Shown here: one piece after another, positions 50,638 to 59,775 of the stretch | Position numbering within the stretch: position 1 is the first letter of the stretch | Layout of the letters: each line of letters begins with the position of its first letter | NCBI GenBank assembly: GCA_025358305.1 | Contig: JANYJZ010000024.1 | Coordinates: 1-59,972, forward strand | Source: Ignavibacteriota bacterium | GTDB lineage: Bacteria; Bacteroidota; Ignavibacteria; UBA10030; SZUA-254 | Direction: 5' to 3' | DNA length: 59,972 nucleotides | Program-made: the position numbers and the translations under genes | The notes under the pieces: generated by a model | Databases searched by the model: none | What the model saw: only the letters and a program-made list of their open reading frames with translations | What the model was told of the DNA's origin: nothing

Positions 50638-52796
50638 CGCCGTTCCTGGACCAGCGTGAAGTCGATCTCCCGCTCTTCCGGATCGACGCGCGCCACGCGG
50701 ATCGTGACCTTGTCCCCGAGGCGGTAGCGTTTCCGCGTCTTCCGTCCCGTGAGGGCGTACTTCTTCTCGTCAAAGATGTAGTAATCGTCGTCCATGTCCC
50801 GGACGCGGATGAGGCCTTCTACCAGGAGGTCTGTGATCTCCACGAACATCCCGAAGTTCGTCACCCCCGAAATGATCGCATGGAACTCGTCCCCGACGTG
50901 CCGCTTCATGTACTCCACCTGCATGACCTTGACCGAGGCGCGTTCTGCTTCCGTCGCGACCTTCTCGCGGTCGCTCGCCTGTTTGCAGATGTCCGGCAGC
51001 TCCTTCGTCACTTGCTGCTGGCGCTTCATCGTCATGCCGTGCTCGTACTCGTTCAGCAATCGGTGCACCATGAGGTCGGGGTAGCGCCGGATGGGCGACG
51101 TGAAGTGCGTGTAGTACTGGAACCCGAGTCCGAAATGCCCCACGTTCTCCTCGCTGTAGACCGCCTTCGCCATCGATCGTATCGCCACCTCGTTGATGAC
51201 GTTCTCCTCCTCTTTTCCCTTGATGTCCTGGAGGAGCTTCTGGAGCGCGCGTGAGTTGAGCCCGCCGGTGATGTTGAGGGAATAGCCGAGGAGTTCGACG
51301 AACGACTTCAGGTCGCCGAGTTTTCCGGGCGGCGGGGAGTCGTGGATGCGGTAGATGAACGGCTTCGGGCCTTCATCCTTCTTCGGCACGGCGATGTGCC
51401 TCGCCACGATCTGGTTCGCGAGGAGCATGAACTCCTCGACGAGCCGGTGCGCGTCGAGGCGCTCCTTCTTGATGATCTGCGTCGGCTTGCCTTGGTCGTC
51501 GAACTTGAACTTCGTCTCGGTGGAGTCGAAGTCGATGCTCCCTTCCTTCATGCGCTTCTTCAAGAGCGTCTGGCTCAGTTCGTGCATGAGCCGGATGACG
51601 GACGCGTAATCCCCCTTTCCGGTCTTGATGACGGTCTGCGCCTCTTCGTACGTGAACCGGCGCTTGCTGTGGATGACCGACCTCACGATCTGGTGCTCCT
51701 TGACGATCCCCTTCGTCGTCAGCGTGACGAACGCGGTGTATGCGAGCCGGTCTTCATTCGGACGCAGGCTGCAGAGGTTGTTCGAAAGCTTCTCCGGGAG
51801 CATGGGGATGACTTCGTCGGCGAGGTATACGCTTGTGCCGCGAGCGAGCGCCTCCTCGTCGAGCGCGGTCCCTTCCTGCACGTAATGACTCACGTCGGCG
51901 ATGTGCACGCCGAGGCGCAGGTCGCCGCCGGGGAGCTCTTCGAGGGAGACGGCGTCGTCAAAATCCTTCGCGTCCTCCGGGTCGATCGTGAAGCAGACGA
52001 GGGACCGGAGGTCGAGCCGCTTCTTGATCTCCTCCTTCGGGATGGTGTCGCTGATGCTCTTGGTCTCGTCGAGGACCGCGTGGGGGAACTGCAAGGGGAG
52101 CTGGAACTCCCGCGCGACGGCCGTCATCTCTGCGCCGACGTCGCCGGACGTCCCGAGGATCTCGGTGACGTGTCCCTCCGGGTTCTGCGCGCGCGACTCC
52201 CACGCATCGATCCGTATCACCACCTTCTGGCCGGGTTTTGCTCCCTTCGTCTTTTCCTTGGGAATGTAGACGTCACGTCCGTGGCGCCGGTCGTCGGGGG
52301 AAACGATGAAGAAGTTCTTGCTCTTCTCGAAGACGCCGACGATGGGCCGGTCGCTCCGTTTGATCACTTCGACGATCTCCCCCTCGACCGGGGGCTCGAT
52401 CCCGTCCTTCTGCTCCGCCGACCGCGCGAAGAGGACCACGCTCACTTCGTCGCCGTGCAGCGCGTTGGCGAGGGACCGTGCGTTGATCGTGACCGTTCCC
52501 ACGGCCGGCGCGACGAGCCGGACGATGCCATTCCCCTGCTTCACGATGGAGAGGATCCCGGAGACCCGCTGCGACACGGGGGGTGGGGCGGCGTGGCCGT
52601 AGCGTTTCCGCTTGCCGCGCTCGATCGCCTTTGACTGAAACATCTCGTTGAGGACCTGGTTCAGCATGCGGATCTCCGCCTGTTCCCGGAGTCCGAGCCT
52701 GTGCGCGATGACCTGTGATTTGAACTGCTCCTCGGGATGCTTGCTGAAGAACTGGAGGAGCTTTGTTTTAAGCTGTGTTTCGTTGGGAGTCGACAT
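50634..52796 (-). CDS. rnr: Ribonuclease R
   Basis: A 720-aa 3'-to-5' exoribonuclease. An N-terminal winged helix (about residues 4-60) is followed by two cold-shock OB domains (about 75-235), the RNB catalytic domain (about 260-590; IDPEDAKDFDDAVS holds the metal-binding aspartates, and HFTSPIRRYPDLMVHRLL is the family signature) and an S1 domain (about 635-718; AIISGVTNFGMFVEI). It degrades structured RNA and helps rRNA and tmRNA quality control. ATG 52796 follows tamB after 4 nt, so it is the last gene of the rfaE1-tamB operon. Confidence 0.95.
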   Translation of the reverse strand: MSTPNETQLKTKLLQFFSKHPEEQFKSQVIAHRLGLREQAEIRMLNQVLNEMFQSKAIERGKRKRYGHAAPPPVSQRVSGILSIVKQGNGIVRLVAPAVGTVTINARSLANALHGDEVSVVLFARSAEQKDGIEPPVEGEIVEVIKRSDRPIVGVFEKSKNFFIVSPDDRRHGRDVYIPKEKTKGAKPGQKVVIRIDAWESRAQNPEGHVTEILGTSGDVGAEMTAVAREFQLPLQFPHAVLDETKSISDTIPKEEIKKRLDLRSLVCFTIDPEDAKDFDDAVSLEELPGGDLRLGVHIADVSHYVQEGTALDEEALARGTSVYLADEVIPMLPEKLSNNLCSLRPNEDRLAYTAFVTLTTKGIVKEHQIVRSVIHSKRRFTYEEAQTVIKTGKGDYASVIRLMHELSQTLLKKRMKEGSIDFDSTETKFKFDDQGKPTQIIKKERLDAHRLVEEFMLLANQIVARHIAVPKKDEGPKPFIYRIHDSPPPGKLGDLKSFVELLGYSLNITGGLNSRALQKLLQDIKGKEEENVINEVAIRSMAKAVYSEENVGHFGLGFQYYTHFTSPIRRYPDLMVHRLLNEYEHGMTMKRQQQVTKELPDICKQASDREKVATEAERASVKVMQVEYMKRHVGDEFHAIISGVTNFGMFVEITDLLVEGLIRVRDMDDDYYIFDEKKYALTGRKTRKRYRLGDKVTIRVARVDPEEREIDFTLVQERR

Positions 52797-52800
52797 AGGC

Positions 52801-55800
52801 CTAGAATGAAAATCTGTAATAGAGGCGCGCCTCGTTGGTGATGTCTTCGCGGTTTGCTCCGGTAAGATCACTTTCCACTCTGCGCTGGATTTCAAGAAAA
52901 AGGTTGCGGATCGTCGTGCTGTTGAAGATGTCCCCCATGCTGACCTGGTAGCTCACGTTCGTGCTGTTGATGCTGTTGAGGATCCTCCCGCCGACGCGCA
53001 AGTACCCGAGCCCTGGCGAGGCGCCGACGTTCACCGTCGGCGTGCCGTCTTTGTACGACACGTCGACGCTTCGAATGAAGGGGAACTCCTTCCGCACGAA
53101 GTTGTCGAGGATCCCGGAGAGGAGGTTGGAGGTGAAGCCGGAGACGACCGATGTCGTCGTCGAGGCGCCGACGTCCGCCGCGATCCCCGCCCGCTCCCCG
53201 GAGGTGAGGTCCTCGCGGAACTTGCCCGTGAGGATGAAGGAGATGGCGTCCGACTGGACGTCGCCGCCGCCCGCGGTGGTGGACCAGTCCGTCAGGTCGC
53301 CGCCCGGCGTCAGCTGCACCTGCATCGACATCTTGAGCTGCGGTTCGTAGCGCGTCCCGCCGATGTTCAGCGTGACCACGGTTTTGAGGTCCTTTCCCGT
53401 CGAGGCCGCCGCATCCGCCTCGCTGATCCGTCCCTGGCGGTATCCTTCATACGTCGCGACGATGTTGAGTTCCGGGTTGTCCCACGGACCGACGAACTTC
53501 AGGCTTCCCGTCGCGTCGAACTTCTTGAGGAAGTTGTAATAAGAGCGCGATGAGATGGCGATCTCGCCGTAGATGGCCGGCGTGCCCTGGTCGTTGATCG
53601 CGGAGACCTTGCCTTCCATCTCGGCGTAGAGCTCCTCGTTCGGGGTGAAGATCATCTTGACGGCCGTCGTCCCCTTCGTCTCGATGATGAGATTGTACCG
53701 GAGCCGATCGAGGAGCGCCGGTTCGTCGACGGCATTGCGCTGGGCGACGGTCTGGACCGTGGAATCGCCTGCGCTGTAGAAATTGCGAGGATACTTCAAA
53801 GGGGCCATCCGCCGGATCGTCGTGTCGTCGACGACGACGTAGCTGAGGGAGGTCTTCGCCCCGGATGTCTCATTGAGACGGGCGGGGGGGAAGACGATGT
53901 TCGCGTCGAGGACCTCGAGGTTCCCCGAGAGGAACGGTCTGCTGAGCGTGCCGCTGAGGTTGAGGCCGCGCGCGTCGGGGGCGGCGTAGAGCGTGCCGTA
54001 CATCGTCGGAATGATCTTCCGCGTCGCATCGGTCATGACGAGGAGGTTGCCGTACATGGTGATGTCGAACGTGCTGAGCGTATAGTCCTTGATCGTCATC
54101 GACCCCTCGAACCGGGCCTCCCCCTTGACGCGGTCCTCGGGCACGTTCTTGACGACGAGGTTCTTGAGGAGAAGCTTGTCGCCCGACGGTTCGAACGCCC
54201 CTTCCGCGGTGTACGCCACGTTGTTCGGCTTAAAGAGGAAGTGGAGGTCGTGGAGCGAGATCGTGCCGCGGTAGTCGGGAGATTGAGGCGTGCCGCCGAT
54301 CATCATGTCGCAGGTAAGCTGGCCGGAGAGCCGGTCAAGCTCCCAGATCAGCGGGTCGAGCACGCTGACGTCAAAACCGGCGGAGCGGACGGAGAGGTGC
54401 TGTTCCTTGTCGGGGAATCTTCTATCAACGCCGCTGAAGGCGAGGTTGATCGGCACGGTCCCCCGCACGGCGAGGTCTGGTATGGTATCTTTCTCGATCT
54501 CGTTCGCCACGAGATCGATCGTCGCAAGCTCACTCGCGTACGAGATCGTTGCATTGACCTGGCCGATGCGCGTGTGGCGGAAGAACGTGCTGTCGGTCTT
54601 CAGAGTGAAGCTGATCGAAGGGGAGGCGGTCGTTCCCGCCAAGAGCAGGGTCGCATCGGCCCGTCCGGAAAAGCCCTGGCCTTCCTGCGCCCGGCGGAGG
54701 TCGTGGATGAAAAGGTTGACCCCCCGGAGGTCGTAGTTGTGCGCCTCAGCCTCCATGTCGAATTCGCCCGTGTGCCGAAGGATCCCTGCCACCGACACTT
54801 CTTCGCTCCCGCGCTGCATCACCGCATGGAGGACGCGGACGCCTTCATGGTTGAGCCGGACCTGGACGTCCTGATTGTTCCGCCAGACGTACTGGTCCTT
54901 GCCGAGGACGAGATGGTCGACGTCGAACACATAGGTGTTCGGCTGGACGGAGGTCTGGCCGTCCATGCTCACCGACAGGACGGAGTCGACGAGACCGTTC
55001 AGCGCGAGGTCTCCCCGCAACTTGTCGTACCGGAGGCCGAGCCGCACGCTGTCGACCGTTCGGCCGTTGACGAAGCAACTGCCGATGTTCAGGGAGAGCG
55101 ATCCGGAGAGCCGCTCGAGCGTCTGTTCGCGCGTGATCGGGTTGACCTCGAGAGAGATGTTCGCCTCGTTGAAGATGATCCCCGATCCGATATTGCCCAC
55201 GAAGAAATGGTGGATGGTGCCGTTGCAGGAGAACGAGATCGTGTCCTCGTTCCCCCGGATGGAGCCGGCGAGATCGGCTTTCGCGTCGAACTGCGGGCCC
55301 TCGACGAGGGATGAGATCGAACCGAGATCCTTCACATGCACGATGTATGTGAAGTTCATATCCTTCGTCTCTGCTGAATGCGTCCAGGCGGCCTTTGAAC
55401 CGGCTGCCTCGCGCTCACTCGAGTCCGGAGGGAGGGCGTGTTCTCGGATCGCATTGACGAGGTGGACGGATTGGCGTGCGATGGTGGTGCCGGCGAGATC
55501 GAGGTTGAACATGCCTTTGAGGTCGATATCGGCGACATCGGAGGTCAGCGAAAGCCGCTTGTTCGCCCCGTCATGCTGGTCGAGCGTGAAGGTGACCTCC
55601 TGGGCAGGGAGCTCGTGCGATCCCACGGTCGAGGGGAGGAGATGCACTTTGAGCATCCCGCTGACGTCGGCGGCGGTGCGGCCGGTGCCGCGAACGGTGC
55701 CGCGCAGCGTGATCGAACTCTCGAACCGGCGGTCATTGAGGATGCTCGCGAGGTTGACGTTCTGGAGATCGAGGTCTCCCGAGAGTGCGGGGTGCTCGGG

Positions 55801-57327
55801 CACTGTCCAGTCCATTTCGCCGCGGAGCACGGCGGTCATCTCGCGGTCGTGGAGCGTCGAAACGACCTTGAAAAGCTTCCCCGCCGCATCGACGTGCACA
55901 TGGGAGGCGCCCAGCGTCATCGCGTTGATCCTCGACGAATCGATATCCATGTCGAGCGTCCCTGTGATGTCGTCGAGCGTAAATCCTTCTCCCGCGACGC
56001 TCCCGCGGGACGTCAGGAAGCCACGTGCGACCGTGTCGCCGATGACATCCTGGAACGAAAGGCGGTCGGTGAGGAACGTTGCGTTGTAGACCGGGTGCGG
56101 CTTCGTCAGATCAAGCGAACCGCGGACCTCGACCGCGCCGAACGGTCCCTTGAGCGTCGCAACGGCCTTGAAGTCGAGCGGTCTTCCGGAAAACTCCGTG
56201 GAGAACGATGCTGTCCCGGTCTGGGCGAATGCCGGGATCCCGAACTCGGGCATGAGGAGCGAGAGGTCCGAAGGCTGGATCTTGCTGTCACCCGCGATCA
56301 CGTTGAGGGTCAGGTTTCGCGGGTCGTGGAGGTTTTGCACGCTGCCCGAGAGGTTCAAGGAACTCCGGTAGGTGCGCAGATTCAGGTGCTGGACATTGAG
56401 TTTTCCGAACTCTCCGGCCGCTTCGAGGTCGAGCGAGGCGGAGCCCCTCAGGAAGCCGAGCGCAGGGAGAAGACTCTGCAGTTCCGCGAGGTCGACGTTG
56501 CCGGCCTTCAGCCGAAGCCGGACCGAATCTTCCTTCATCGACGCCAGCCGGATGCCGCGAAATGGATTCACACCCCGGAGCGATGCGTCGAGTTCGACGT
56601 ACGAGTGTCCCGTCTGGACGATGACGTTCTGCGCCGATATCTCGCCTTCCTTGGCGAGGAACGTCCCCTTCAGATGGGTGAGTTCTAACCCCGACTCAGG
56701 AGAGTAGAAGCTCATGTGCGGCACGGTGAATGCAATCTCCCGTGCGCGCAGCCGGCCAGTGAGCTGGAAGTTCAGGTCCCGGATCGTGAAGTTCCCGTAG
56801 TCGACCGCATGGTCGGAGGTGTCCGCGACTGCGTGCGTGGCCGTGGAATCGTAGAGCGTGACGGCACCGTTCTTGAGCTGAACGTCAGCGAGAGTGACGG
56901 TTCCCGTCCAGTCTTTCTGAGAGGTGTCGACGCGCGGCTTCATGAGGGTGCTGATGTTCCATGATCCGGACACGCCTCGGCGAAGATTGATGGAGGGACG
57001 TTCCACGATGACGTGCGAGAGGTCGAACTCTCCCCGGATGAGGCGGAGAATGTCGTACGAGACCGCGATCTTCCCGGAAGTGAGGGCGATGTCATCACCC
57101 TGGTAGATGGCGACGGAATCGATGGTGACGCCGGTAAGAAAATTTCCGTCGATCGCGCCGAGAATGATGGTCCCGTTGATCTGCTGGGAGATCTCTGAAG
57201 CAAGGATGATGCGAAGCCGGTTTTTAAAAAAACTTGTTTGGGTCAGTCCGGCGAAAAGGAGGGCCAGAACGAAGAGCGCTGCCGCGCTGTAACCAAGTAT
57301 GCTGAACGCACGCTTCATGACACGCAT
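52801..57327 (-). CDS. tamB: TamB-like envelope transport protein
   Basis: The protein has 1508 residues. A single N-terminal membrane helix (about residues 10-30, SILGYSAAALFVLALLFAGL) and the AsmA/TamB start QINGTIILGAIDGNFLTGVTIDSV are followed by more than 1,000 residues of repeating beta strands forming the groove. The C-terminal DUF490 (TamB) domain occupies about 1150-1508, ending RLYYRFSF with an aromatic terminal residue. TamB bridges the inner and outer membranes and moves phospholipid or assists outer-membrane protein assembly. It lies 18 nt after rfaE2. No TamA/BamA-type partner is in the window. Confidence 0.9.
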   Translation of the reverse strand: MRVMKRAFSILGYSAAALFVLALLFAGLTQTSFFKNRLRIILASEISQQINGTIILGAIDGNFLTGVTIDSVAIYQGDDIALTSGKIAVSYDILRLIRGEFDLSHVIVERPSINLRRGVSGSWNISTLMKPRVDTSQKDWTGTVTLADVQLKNGAVTLYDSTATHAVADTSDHAVDYGNFTIRDLNFQLTGRLRAREIAFTVPHMSFYSPESGLELTHLKGTFLAKEGEISAQNVIVQTGHSYVELDASLRGVNPFRGIRLASMKEDSVRLRLKAGNVDLAELQSLLPALGFLRGSASLDLEAAGEFGKLNVQHLNLRTYRSSLNLSGSVQNLHDPRNLTLNVIAGDSKIQPSDLSLLMPEFGIPAFAQTGTASFSTEFSGRPLDFKAVATLKGPFGAVEVRGSLDLTKPHPVYNATFLTDRLSFQDVIGDTVARGFLTSRGSVAGEGFTLDDITGTLDMDIDSSRINAMTLGASHVHVDAAGKLFKVVSTLHDREMTAVLRGEMDWTVPEHPALSGDLDLQNVNLASILNDRRFESSITLRGTVRGTGRTAADVSGMLKVHLLPSTVGSHELPAQEVTFTLDQHDGANKRLSLTSDVADIDLKGMFNLDLAGTTIARQSVHLVNAIREHALPPDSSEREAAGSKAAWTHSAETKDMNFTYIVHVKDLGSISSLVEGPQFDAKADLAGSIRGNEDTISFSCNGTIHHFFVGNIGSGIIFNEANISLEVNPITREQTLERLSGSLSLNIGSCFVNGRTVDSVRLGLRYDKLRGDLALNGLVDSVLSVSMDGQTSVQPNTYVFDVDHLVLGKDQYVWRNNQDVQVRLNHEGVRVLHAVMQRGSEEVSVAGILRHTGEFDMEAEAHNYDLRGVNLFIHDLRRAQEGQGFSGRADATLLLAGTTASPSISFTLKTDSTFFRHTRIGQVNATISYASELATIDLVANEIEKDTIPDLAVRGTVPINLAFSGVDRRFPDKEQHLSVRSAGFDVSVLDPLIWELDRLSGQLTCDMMIGGTPQSPDYRGTISLHDLHFLFKPNNVAYTAEGAFEPSGDKLLLKNLVVKNVPEDRVKGEARFEGSMTIKDYTLSTFDITMYGNLLVMTDATRKIIPTMYGTLYAAPDARGLNLSGTLSRPFLSGNLEVLDANIVFPPARLNETSGAKTSLSYVVVDDTTIRRMAPLKYPRNFYSAGDSTVQTVAQRNAVDEPALLDRLRYNLIIETKGTTAVKMIFTPNEELYAEMEGKVSAINDQGTPAIYGEIAISSRSYYNFLKKFDATGSLKFVGPWDNPELNIVATYEGYRQGRISEADAAASTGKDLKTVVTLNIGGTRYEPQLKMSMQVQLTPGGDLTDWSTTAGGGDVQSDAISFILTGKFREDLTSGERAGIAADVGASTTTSVVSGFTSNLLSGILDNFVRKEFPFIRSVDVSYKDGTPTVNVGASPGLGYLRVGGRILNSINSTNVSYQVSMGDIFNSTTIRNLFLEIQRRVESDLTGANREDITNEARLYYRFSF

Positions 57328-57345
57328 CGGGGGCGAACGCCCCTA

Positions 57346-57822
57346 TTATGAAAATCGTTCAATGATCCGCTCAATGATCCCTGACGTGGAGCGATCCGGC
57401 ACGAAATCGATCGTGGCGACCCTCCCTCCGGCGCGCTCCACGACCTCGCGTCCGACGATGTCCTCGACGTTGTAGTCCGCGCCCTTGACGAGGACGTCCG
57501 GCAGGAGCTGCGTGATCAGGGCGAGCGGCGTGTCCTCGCCGAAGAGGCAGACATAGTCCACCGGAAGCAGGTTCGCCAGGATGAAGGCGCGGTCGCGTTC
57601 CTGAACGACCGGTCGCTTCTCGCCTTTGATGCGACGGACCGAGGCGTCCGAATTCAGGCCGACGACGAGCGCGTCGCCGAGCGCCCGCGCTTTGAGGAGA
57701 TACTCGACGTGACCGCGGTGCAGGATGTCGAACACGCCGTTCGTGAAGACGAGCGACTTCCGCGCATCGCGAAGGTGGGTACGGATGACGGCCATTTCGT
57801 CCGGTTCGACGACCCTGCCCAT
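57346..57822 (-). CDS. rfaE2: D-glycero-beta-D-manno-heptose 1-phosphate adenylyltransferase
   Basis: A 158-aa nucleotidyltransferase (HldE C-terminal half, separate gene) that makes ADP-heptose from heptose 1-phosphate and ATP. FTNGVFDILHRGHVEYL holds the HxGH motif, followed by VVGLNSDASVRRIKGEKRPV and the ISSxxS-type end (DRSTSGIIERI). ADP-heptose feeds LPS core synthesis. It is one nt downstream of rfaE1, so the two steps of the bifunctional HldE are split into two coupled genes here. Confidence 0.95.
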   Translation of the reverse strand: MGRVVEPDEMAVIRTHLRDARKSLVFTNGVFDILHRGHVEYLLKARALGDALVVGLNSDASVRRIKGEKRPVVQERDRAFILANLLPVDYVCLFGEDTPLALITQLLPDVLVKGADYNVEDIVGREVVERAGGRVATIDFVPDRSTSGIIERIIERFS

Positions 57823-57823
57823 G

Positions 57824-58852
57824 CTAGCCCTTTCCCGGAGCGGTCTGGCCCGGTTGATGGTTCGGATGTTCGAGGATGAACGAGCGCAGCTCGGCCTTGT
57901 CGATCGGGACGATGCCCACGTATCCGCAGACGATCCCGCCGGCGTAGTTCGCGAGCGTCGCAGCCTCCTTCACGTTCGCCTGGGCGGCGAGCGCCATCGT
58001 CAGCGAGGAGATGACCGTGTCACCCGCGCCGGAGACGTCGGCGACCTTCCGGGCCCACGTCGGCACGTGGGAGACGGTCCCGTCCGCCTCGAACAGGGCC
58101 ATGCCGTTCTCTCCGAGCGTCAACAGGACGTTGCGCGCGTGGAGCTTCTTCATGAGGAGCTGGCCGGTCTTGTCGATGTCGTCCTGGTTCTTCATCCGGG
58201 CGCCGATGACGGACTCCGCTTCCTTGCGATTCGGTTTGAAGACGGTGACGTTCCTGTACTCGAAGAAGTTGTTGAACTTCGGGTCGACCGTGATGATCTT
58301 GCCGTTCTGGTTCGCCAGGTCGATCACCTGCTTGATGAGGTGCTCCACGACGACGCCTTTGTTGTAGTCCTCGAGGATGATCCCGTCGATCGAGTCGATG
58401 TTCGAGCGGAGCACGTCGAGGATCTTCTCCTGTATGATGTGGGAAATATCGGTCTTGAGTTCGCGGTCGATGCGCACGACGTGCTGTGCGTGTGCGATGA
58501 CGCGGGTCTTCACCGTGGTGGGCCGGGAGGGATCGACCACGATCCCGTCGGGGGAGAACTGGCTCTCCCGGATGATCTCAAAAAGCTGTTTTCCGCTGTT
58601 GTCGGGTCCGATGACGCCGACGAGGAGGGGGTCCCCGCCGAGGGACTTGATGTTCTTTGCGACGTTCGCCGCGCCTCCGAGCCGGGCCTGCTCGTTCTCC
58701 ATGTCGATGACCGGAACGGGAGCCTCGGGTGAGATCCTGCTGACGCTTCCCCAGATGTACCGGTCGAGCATCAGGTCGCCGATGACGGCGATCCGCTTTC
58801 CCTCCATTTTCCGGAACAGTTCGTCGATCCGGGCCTCAGTCAGTAGTACCAA
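57824..58852 (-). CDS. rfaE1: D-glycero-beta-D-manno-heptose-7-phosphate kinase
   Basis: A 342-aa PfkB/ribokinase-type kinase (HldE N-terminal half). Motifs: VIGDLMLDRYIWGSVSRISPEAPVPV near residue 24, LGGAANVAKNIKSLGG near residue 56 (sugar-binding glycines), DPKFNNFFEY and the C-terminal DVSGAGDTVISSLTMALA anion hole with catalytic aspartate. It makes heptose 1,7-bisphosphate; the phosphatase GmhB and isomerase GmhA are not in the window. It is the first gene of the heptose/tamB/rnr unit. Confidence 0.95.
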   Translation of the reverse strand: MVLLTEARIDELFRKMEGKRIAVIGDLMLDRYIWGSVSRISPEAPVPVIDMENEQARLGGAANVAKNIKSLGGDPLLVGVIGPDNSGKQLFEIIRESQFSPDGIVVDPSRPTTVKTRVIAHAQHVVRIDRELKTDISHIIQEKILDVLRSNIDSIDGIILEDYNKGVVVEHLIKQVIDLANQNGKIITVDPKFNNFFEYRNVTVFKPNRKEAESVIGARMKNQDDIDKTGQLLMKKLHARNVLLTLGENGMALFEADGTVSHVPTWARKVADVSGAGDTVISSLTMALAAQANVKEAATLANYAGGIVCGYVGIVPIDKAELRSFILEHPNHQPGQTAPGKG

Positions 58853-58888
58853 ACGCTTCTCCCTAAAGTATAAGTCTGCATTGTATGC

Positions 58889-58920
58889 CCAATATAGGCA
58901 GAACCGCTATGAGAATCAAG
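58889..58920 (-). promoter_or_regulatory. Promoter of the rfaE1-rfaE2-tamB-rnr operon
   Basis: Minus-strand CTTG (58920-58917), 20 nt, TATATTGG (58896-58889); leader about 35 nt. It is back to back with the promoter of the methyltransferase gene. Confidence 0.75.
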
Positions 58921-58938
58921 TGGTTACAGCGGCGGAGC

Positions 58939-58970
58939 TTTGATTTTACGTTCAATATTTTCTATATTCG
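58939..58970 (+). promoter_or_regulatory. Promoter of the TrmH-family gene, apparently leaderless
   Basis: TTTG (58939-58942), 20 nt, TATATTCG (58963-58970). The ATG at 58978 begins 7 nt after the -7 element, about where transcription should start. Confidence 0.72.
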
Positions 58971-58977
58971 CTTCATC

Positions 58978-59775
58978 ATGAAGGCACGCCAGAAGCTCTC
59001 CGCTCCCGCATTCCGCTCGCTCCTGAAACTTACCGAAAAGAAGTACCGGCAAGAATACGGCAAGTATCTTATCGAAGGAGTGCACCTCCTTGGAGAGGCG
59101 CTTGATGCGGGCGTGCCCCTGGAACTTCTCCTCGTGACGGACGCCGCCCTCAAGGGGCCCGAGGTGGCGGCGCTCGACGCACGGGCCGGGAGCATGGGCA
59201 TCGCGCGCTCGACGGCATCCGCCAAGGAGATGGAGCGGCTCTGCGACGCCGTCACTCCGCAGGGGATCCTCGGCCTCGCTCCGGTGACGGCCCCGTCGCT
59301 CGGCGCCTTCTGGCCCGGGCCCGGCACGCCGTCCCTCATCGTGGCACTGGAGCACGTCGCAGACCCGGGAAACGTCGGGACCATCCTTCGGACGTGCGAC
59401 TGGTTCGGCGTGGATGCCGTGTTCCTGAGCGGCGAGAGCGTCGAGCTGCACAACCCCAAGGTCGTCCGGTCGACCATGGGAGCACTCTTCCATCTTCCCG
59501 TGTTCGCCGGACTTGATCTTCCTCGCGTCCTGAAGGAAGCGAAGAAGCGGGGGTATCACGTCGCGGTCTCGGCCCTTGCGGGGGGGACAGCGTTCACCCC
59601 GGCGGTCCTTCCGCCGCGGTCGGTCGTCGTCCTCGGGAACGAGGCGTCGGGCGTCACCGGCGCGGTGACGGAGCTCGCGGACCGGATTGTGACGATCCCG
59701 CGGTTCGGCCGGGGGGAGTCCCTCAACGTCGGTGCAGCCTGCGCCGTCATCCTCGGCGGCATGAAACTCCGCTGA
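58978..59775 (+). CDS. TrmH/SpoU-family RNA 2'-O-methyltransferase
   Basis: A 265-aa SPOUT methyltransferase. The N-terminal substrate-binding domain (about 1-95) has TEKKYRQEYGKYLIEG, the typical 'kyR...f.vEG' start. The knotted SAM-binding domain (about 110-265) has LEHVADPGNVGTILRTCDWFGVDAVF (motif 1), VVLGNEASGVTGAV (motif 2) and IPRFGRGESLNVGAACAVIL (motif 3). Members such as RlmB methylate ribose in rRNA or tRNA; which nucleotide cannot be said. ATG 58978 is chosen from the family start and the promoter position. Confidence 0.92.
   Translation: MKARQKLSAPAFRSLLKLTEKKYRQEYGKYLIEGVHLLGEALDAGVPLELLLVTDAALKGPEVAALDARAGSMGIARSTASAKEMERLCDAVTPQGILGLAPVTAPSLGAFWPGPGTPSLIVALEHVADPGNVGTILRTCDWFGVDAVFLSGESVELHNPKVVRSTMGALFHLPVFAGLDLPRVLKEAKKRGYHVAVSALAGGTAFTPAVLPPRSVVVLGNEASGVTGAVTELADRIVTIPRFGRGESLNVGAACAVILGGMKLR

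Noticed and set aside
51342-52634. Plus-strand open frame of 430 codons opposite rnr
   Set aside because: A shadow of the RNase R gene, low-complexity Asp/Glu/Arg/Val-rich.
54241-56688. Long plus-strand frames opposite tamB
   Set aside because: They lack any motif, and tamB is intact across the whole stretch.
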